Positions 7,312 through 12,065 of a DNA stretch of 12,065 nt are shown piece by piece. Below the pieces are notes generated by a model that worked only from the letters and a program-made list of their open reading frames with translations, was not told where the DNA came from and searched no databases. The stretch lies in the NCBI GenBank assembly GCA_964540095.1, contig CAZILH010000026.1, positions 1 to 12,065 on the forward strand, read 5' to 3'. This stretch comes from CALMZN01 sp964540095 (lineage in GTDB: Bacteria > Patescibacteriota > Patescibacteriia > UBA1558 > GWA2-36-10). Every line of letters starts with the position of its first letter. Position 1 is the first letter of the stretch. A program made the position numbers and the translations under genes.

Positions 7312-10300
7312 ATGTCGGGTTACAAAAAATTAATACTAGCTATCGTCGGTATTCTGCTGACTATTTCAGTGTTTTTGGTTAGTCGACCAGCTCAAGGTTT
7401 TTTCTTCTCCCCATTGGTGTGGGATATGGCCACTTGGGAAACTTACTGGCTTGATAGAGCAGGAAAAGCGATAGAAGCGGCTGAGGGTTCTATAATTACT
7501 CAGATTATAAACAGAACTCTAACATCCTTTGCCAACAAGCTAGCTTATGACTTGGCTAACAATCTAGCCACCGGTGGGCCCGGCAGAACACCTTTATTCG
7601 AACGAGAGAGTTTTACCAAGAGCTTGCAGACCGCTCGGGACGCGGCTTTGGGAGAATTTATAGGACAATTAAGTAAAAGCAGTTTTGAAGACCTAGGATT
7701 TAATCTTTGTGATCCTTCACTGGAGGTTAAACTATCCTTGACTTTGTCTTTGATTGATAGCAAAGCTCCAGCTAGGCCAACTTGTGATTGGAGTAAAGTG
7801 AAAAGAGAGTGGGCTAAGTTTGGAGACAACTTTACGGCCGATTTGATCAAGGTTCAGCTTGATACTAGAGGTGGCAGTCAGGGCTTGGAGGATTTTTTTG
7901 CCAATGGTTTTTCTTTAGAACAAACCGATTTGGGTGTTTTTGCTAAATTGAGTCAGTCCGCTGAACAAAAAGAGTCAGAAGCAGAAGAAGCTAAAAAGGA
8001 ATTAACTAGAAAGTGTCAGGGATATCTGGACAACACCACGCCTATCACCGAAGAAATAAAAACTAGTTGCATGGCCGTTTTACAGCTACAGGGCGTCACC
8101 TTCAATGTGGTAGCTGAGACAGATAATAGTAAAATTACTGATAGCGCCTTAAAAAAAGAGATTGGTGTTATTGGTACGATTATGAAGACCGCTGGAAATA
8201 TTTTTGTCAACACTTTTACCTCCAAACTGATGAACCGTTGGATCAAGGACGGTATGTGGTCAGTCCTGGGTGGTAAAAAAGCTACTAACCCTAATTTACG
8301 TTCTAGTTTGCTGGCTCAGCTTCGTGGCGGAGCTAGTGTTGATAAAACAAGCGGTGGTGGTTTGTTTGTGGATTTTCAAAAAATACAACCAGAGACCCTG
8401 GAGGCCTATAATATTTTGGATGAATTTGCCATCTGTCCCGAAGAAGTAGATTTTCGTAAGCCAGATAATTGCGTAATTTCCGCAGATTTTCTGGAGGCCT
8501 TGGCTAGCCGGACCACTCTGCAGGAAGCCATAGACAATGGTCTGATCAATGGCAATCTACCACTTATTGGTAGTGATGAATCTTTGCGCAATGCCAACAA
8601 AGAGTGCTACAAAGACGCTTTGTGCTATAGCAATTTAGTAAAATTAAGAAAAGCTAATATTATTCCTGTGGGTTGGGAAATGGCCGCTCTACGCAGTCCA
8701 TTGATATCACCAACTACTTTGCAGCAGGCCATAGATTGTTTTGAAGAAAATACTGGAAAATGTAAAATTCTACCAGCCACAGGCGAAAAAAATAATCCTT
8801 TTTATCATTTGATAGATCCTTATTGGATATTGAAATCTCCGCCAGCTCTGTGTAATGCTTATGTTTATTCGCCAGTATTAGAATCGCCAGATTCTAGCAA
8901 TCGTCAACAGTACTGCGCTGATATCAAAACTTGCTTGCGTGAGGATGATCAGGGCAATTGTCTGGCGGGCGAGTATGGCTACTGCACCAAGTCGGAAAAT
9001 ATTTGGCGCTTCACTGGCGACGAGTGTGTGGATGGCGATATTTATTCTGGCTGTCTGACTTTCCAAAATGATAATTTACCAGTGGCTTCTTATTTGGAGC
9101 AGTCACTGGATTATTGCTCATCGGATCAAGCTGGCTGTAAGCGTTATTCGCAAAGACAAAATAATGATGGTGATTGGATTTTGGGAGACATTGCTACTGA
9201 CAGTACTGATTTGTTTTTGAATAATAAATCGGCCTCTTGTCCAGCGGATATGGCCGGCTGTTCGGAGTATATAGTCATGGCGGCTGGTACTGGCGCAAAT
9301 TTAGCGGCCAATGGTGATTTTGAGATAGATTCAGATGACAATGATGTGCCGGATGGTTTTGCTAATGTCGGAACTACCATAGGTACATTTGCTAACCTAG
9401 TGGATGGCGAAGGAATAGGCGGATCAAGAGCGGCACTGGCCAATATTAATTACGATTATTTAATGGTCCAATTGAATGGTGCTAATAGATTTTTCTTTAT
9501 GCCAAACACCAACTATACAGTTTCTGTTGCAGTCAGAAAAGTTCCTAGTGCTGAGAATACAGGATATGCCAGAATTATGATTGATGATTGTAAAGATGTT
9601 GCGGGAAATTTTGGTGGCATATCTTCTCCAGATGGTTCAATCCCGGCAACACGTATAACGAACGATATAACGGGTCAATTGTTTGACGAAGCCAATATAA
9701 TGGTGCCAGGCACGCAACTCAGCACCACAGAATATACAGTGATTAGTGGCACTTTCAATACCGGAAATAGTGTTAGTTGTATAATAGGATTTGGTTCCTA
9801 TGATGCCAGTAGCGTTAACGTTAATCGTTTACCCTCTTATTTTGATAATTTTAAAATAGAAACAGCAGGACAGACCCCATCAGCTTCAACTTACTCAAGC
9901 TATGGCGAGGGTAGTAAAATATACATGAACGGCAGTCGTTTTATGTGTACAGCCGAAGAAGTTGGTTGCCAGGGCTACACTCCATCAAATGGCGATCCAA
10001 TGATACCAGCCGTTATTTCACAAAATGATTTGTGTCCCAACGAATGCGTGGGTTATGCCTCTTTTGCGGAAGAGCCAGATAATTTTGACTTAATTGAAGA
10101 CCCAAACGCCGATTTTAATTATTATAATTTTATACCTAGTTCTGCTAAATCTTGTCCAGCAACAGTGGCTGGTTGCGAAGAGTTCACCAATGTTGACGCT
10201 GTAGCCGCTGGTGGTGAAGGCAAGGAATACTATACTTATCTCAGGCAGTGTGTGCCAGTCGATCAGGGCGAGGACTACATCACTTGGGAAGGCACTGATG

Positions 10301-12065
10301 TGGCTGGTTATCAAATCAGAGCTTGGAAGGCCTTACCGAGCAATATACCCACAGTATTATCAACCGGCATTTTTTATGCACCGTGTACTAATATCACCCC
10401 AGGCAGTGATGATTGTAATGATAATGGAGTTGGAGTCACAGTGGCTGCTTGCGGAACAGAGACAGCCAGCTTGCTAGATGATCCAAGTGTCAATGCCAAT
10501 TGCCGACAATTTTTTGATCCACTCGGCAATAGTTTTTATCGTCTGCAAGACCGGGTAATTTTTGCTAGTGACGATTGTCATGATTATCGTCGTACAGCTA
10601 ATTCTACAATTTATCGAGCTATACCATCATTGAGTAATAAATGCTCAGCCGCTCAAAATGGTTGTCGTGCCTACTATGGCAACACCGCTAATAATGTCCG
10701 TAATATATTTACTGATGATTTTGAGCGTGCTAGTTATACTCCTTGGCAGGGCCTGATGGGAACAGTGTTAGACCTATCTAGTGAATCATTGGAAAGAAAT
10801 GGGCATTCTCTAAAACTAGACAGGACCAATGGTGCAGCTCAGGTGGCCGTAGGAGCAATCCAAAACAACAAACAATATAAATTGTCTTGGTGGATGAAGT
10901 CATCAGTATCACTCGGCCAGGTTGCTTGGAATCTCTCCGTGACAAATAGCTCGGGAGGAGAGGCCTTGTTTCCAATAAGTGTGGGCGATGGTTCATTGCA
11001 GAACATACCGGCTAATAGTTGGCAGTACTATACTGTTACCCAATATTTTGATCAGCTTGATCCCACGGTCTATAATCTCAATAGCGCAAAAATTGTGTTT
11101 TCTTCTATACGTAATGTGGCCAATGAAAATGGTAGTGTGTTTTTGGACAATATCATCTTCAAAGAAGTAGCTGGTAATATTTATGTCATCAGGAATTCTT
11201 GGCAGACACCAATATCTTGTGATACGCCCTATGTTGGCTATCACTTGGGTTGCCAGACCTACACTGATACCAATAACAACAAATATGATTTGAAGTCATT
11301 CCAAAATTTGTGTCGAGTGGAGGCCATTGGTTGTATGGCCGTGATCGATACTCATAATTCTGACAATCCATTCGCGGAAACATTCCACGATAGCCCGCTA
11401 GACAACTCCAGAATTACAGTACCAACTGACAGCATTGCTTATCTAGTGCCAGACAACAGAAAATATTGTCCAGCTACCTATAAGGGTTGTCAGGCCTTGG
11501 GCGTACCAGACAGAAATAACTCCAGCTACTTGCCGACGGTCTACAAAATAAATGATCCAGATCAATATGCTTCATCCTTGTGTTTTAATGACGACTTATA
11601 TTGCGAAGAATATTCCTCTGATAAAGGAGCTTATTATTTCAAAGATCCAAGAACGGAAACCTGTACTTACCAATCCAATGTAGCCGTTGGTAATAATATA
11701 GTTTCTGGCTGGTTCAAGACAGCCAACCTCAAAGATCCACTTCCTTTGGGCTGTTTGGATACTGACAATGCTTATGATCCCGGAGATTTTGCTTTAGGTG
11801 AAAATGCGGCCTCTTGCCCGACTGACAAAAATCTCTGCACAACTTTTTATGACCCGACCGATCCGGTTGGTTGTGGTATAGGCACCTGTCGTAATTGCGC
11901 TGAATTACCAGCAACTGAGTGTATAGATATTACCAATGAGCAAAGTTGCCGTGGGGCTGGCGGTACTTTTACTCTTAACCCTGGTTCATTAGAATGTCAG
12001 GCCTACTATTACTATAATAATGAAAAAATAGACAAAGCCAGTTGCAATGGCCAAGTTAATAAAAA
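7312..12065 (+). CDS. Giant secreted cysteine-rich protein, C-terminus cut by window edge
   Basis: Open from ATG 7312 to the right edge: at least 1584 residues, none a stop. I do not recognise a named family. Residues 1-29 form a signal peptide (basic MSGYKK, hydrophobic core, likely cleavage after RPAQG). Residues 30-310 are mostly helical with few cysteines (C133, C158, C235). They include an E/K-rich stretch at about 217-234 and a hydrophobic patch near 284-310. From about residue 375 the protein becomes cysteine-rich, with over 50 cysteines in the visible part, as in a disulfide-bonded extracellular protein. Nine C-x6-C-x2-hydrophobic motifs occur between 602 and 1509. Two beta-sandwich, carbohydrate-binding-module-like regions lie at about 663-853 and 1131-1287. 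No protease or glycosidase motif is seen. It follows the TSP3 membrane gene by 19 bases, without a Shine-Dalgarno site. Adhesin, surface-layer or cell-contact component are possible roles; none is shown. Confidence 0.88.
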   Translation, partial: MSGYKKLILAIVGILLTISVFLVSRPAQGFFFSPLVWDMATWETYWLDRAGKAIEAAEGSIITQIINRTLTSFANKLAYDLANNLATGGPGRTPLFERESFTKSLQTARDAALGEFIGQLSKSSFEDLGFNLCDPSLEVKLSLTLSLIDSKAPARPTCDWSKVKREWAKFGDNFTADLIKVQLDTRGGSQGLEDFFANGFSLEQTDLGVFAKLSQSAEQKESEAEEAKKELTRKCQGYLDNTTPITEEIKTSCMAVLQLQGVTFNVVAETDNSKITDSALKKEIGVIGTIMKTAGNIFVNTFTSKLMNRWIKDGMWSVLGGKKATNPNLRSSLLAQLRGGASVDKTSGGGLFVDFQKIQPETLEAYNILDEFAICPEEVDFRKPDNCVISADFLEALASRTTLQEAIDNGLINGNLPLIGSDESLRNANKECYKDALCYSNLVKLRKANIIPVGWEMAALRSPLISPTTLQQAIDCFEENTGKCKILPATGEKNNPFYHLIDPYWILKSPPALCNAYVYSPVLESPDSSNRQQYCADIKTCLREDDQGNCLAGEYGYCTKSENIWRFTGDECVDGDIYSGCLTFQNDNLPVASYLEQSLDYCSSDQAGCKRYSQRQNNDGDWILGDIATDSTDLFLNNKSASCPADMAGCSEYIVMAAGTGANLAANGDFEIDSDDNDVPDGFANVGTTIGTFANLVDGEGIGGSRAALANINYDYLMVQLNGANRFFFMPNTNYTVSVAVRKVPSAENTGYARIMIDDCKDVAGNFGGISSPDGSIPATRITNDITGQLFDEANIMVPGTQLSTTEYTVISGTFNTGNSVSCIIGFGSYDASSVNVNRLPSYFDNFKIETAGQTPSASTYSSYGEGSKIYMNGSRFMCTAEEVGCQGYTPSNGDPMIPAVISQNDLCPNECVGYASFAEEPDNFDLIEDPNADFNYYNFIPSSAKSCPATVAGCEEFTNVDAVAAGGEGKEYYTYLRQCVPVDQGEDYITWEGTDVAGYQIRAWKALPSNIPTVLSTGIFYAPCTNITPGSDDCNDNGVGVTVAACGTETASLLDDPSVNANCRQFFDPLGNSFYRLQDRVIFASDDCHDYRRTANSTIYRAIPSLSNKCSAAQNGCRAYYGNTANNVRNIFTDDFERASYTPWQGLMGTVLDLSSESLERNGHSLKLDRTNGAAQVAVGAIQNNKQYKLSWWMKSSVSLGQVAWNLSVTNSSGGEALFPISVGDGSLQNIPANSWQYYTVTQYFDQLDPTVYNLNSAKIVFSSIRNVANENGSVFLDNIIFKEVAGNIYVIRNSWQTPISCDTPYVGYHLGCQTYTDTNNNKYDLKSFQNLCRVEAIGCMAVIDTHNSDNPFAETFHDSPLDNSRITVPTDSIAYLVPDNRKYCPATYKGCQALGVPDRNNSSYLPTVYKINDPDQYASSLCFNDDLYCEEYSSDKGAYYFKDPRTETCTYQSNVAVGNNIVSGWFKTANLKDPLPLGCLDTDNAYDPGDFALGENAASCPTDKNLCTTFYDPTDPVGCGIGTCRNCAELPATECIDITNEQSCRGAGGTFTLNPGSLECQAYYYYNNEKIDKASCNGQVNK
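9298..9870 (+). other. Carbohydrate-binding-module-like domain 1
   Basis: Residues 663-853 of the giant protein begin NLAANGDFEIDSDDNDVPDG, the typical opening of CBM4/9-like or galactose-binding-like jelly rolls (NGDFE...PDGF). They continue with strand-like segments (YTVSVAVRKV, YTVISGTFNTG) and close with YFDNFKIETAG, the usual last strand of such domains. The DSDDND loop may bind calcium. The assignment is by pattern only; the ligand is unknown. Confidence 0.6.
10702..11172 (+). other. Carbohydrate-binding-module-like domain 2
   Basis: Residues 1131-1287 begin NIFTDDFERASYTPWQG and run through HSLKLDRTNGAAQV, YKLSWWMKSS and SWQYYTVTQYF to VFLDNIIFKEV. This is the same order of strands as domain 1, ending in the same D-N-h-x-h-x-E pattern. 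It is more tryptophan-rich than domain 1. Ligand binding is inferred from the fold-like pattern only. Confidence 0.6.

Larger units (their letters stand above)
9115..11838 (+). repeat. Array of C-x6-C cysteine motifs
   Basis: Within the giant protein, pairs of cysteines separated by six residues start at 602, 643, 879, 948, 1111, 1334, 1386, 1424 and 1502. Examples are CSSDQAGC, CPADMAGC, CPATVAGC, CSAAQNGC and CPATYKGC. In seven of nine the second cysteine follows glycine. Two residues after it there is usually Y or F, sometimes V or L. A looser copy with ten residues between the cysteines lies at 1303-1314. Spacing between copies varies from about 40 to over 200 residues. Confidence 0.85.

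Noticed and set aside
10090..11914. Scattered short open frames on both strands under the giant gene, as a sign that the large frame might be spurious
   Set aside because: The large frame has no stop over 4.7 kb, has a signal peptide and has repeated protein-level motifs; the short frames have none of these.

Overview
The window reads as a chromosomal piece of an AT-rich bacterium. The best guess is a member of the Candidate Phyla Radiation (Patescibacteria, Parcubacteria/Falkowbacteria-like). This is inferred from gene style, not proven: a leucyl-tRNA synthetase without the leucine-specific insertion but with a Nudix domain; very tight gene packing with TAATG overlaps and few Shine-Dalgarno sites; and large secreted proteins with no recognisable function. 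All complete genes end in TAA and no in-frame TGA is needed, so the standard bacterial code fits. No tRNA, rRNA, CRISPR, insertion sequence or integrase was seen.

Layout. (1) Positions 1-817, minus strand: the N-terminal part of a membrane-anchored LysM cell-wall protein that runs off the left edge. (2) Positions 818-910: a short divergent promoter region with a 10-bp direct repeat. (3) Positions 911-6413, plus strand: a compact probable operon, leuS, a tsaC/sua5-type gene, an MFS transporter and rsmA (ksgA). Junctions are 1-base overlaps or a 9-base gap. Three of the four products act in translation (tRNA-Leu charging, t6A37 modification, 16S rRNA dimethylation); the transporter's substrate is unknown. 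(4) Positions 6414-6512: intergenic, with a good extended -10 promoter and a Shine-Dalgarno site. (5) Positions 6513-12065, plus strand: a second transcription unit for the cell surface. It holds a single-pass membrane protein with two thrombospondin type 3 calcium-binding motifs, then, 19 bases later, a giant secreted cysteine-rich protein that is still open at the right edge (at least 1584 residues).

The surface unit is the most novel part. The giant protein has nine copies of a C-x6-C-x2-hydrophobic motif and two carbohydrate-binding-module-like beta-sandwich regions. Each of these starts exactly 13 residues after the second cysteine of such a motif, so the protein appears to be built from a duplicated cassette. 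It looks like an extracellular disulfide-rich structure partnered with a calcium-binding membrane anchor; adhesion or host contact is only a guess. The second highlight is the complete Nudix domain inserted near the end of the LeuRS editing domain.
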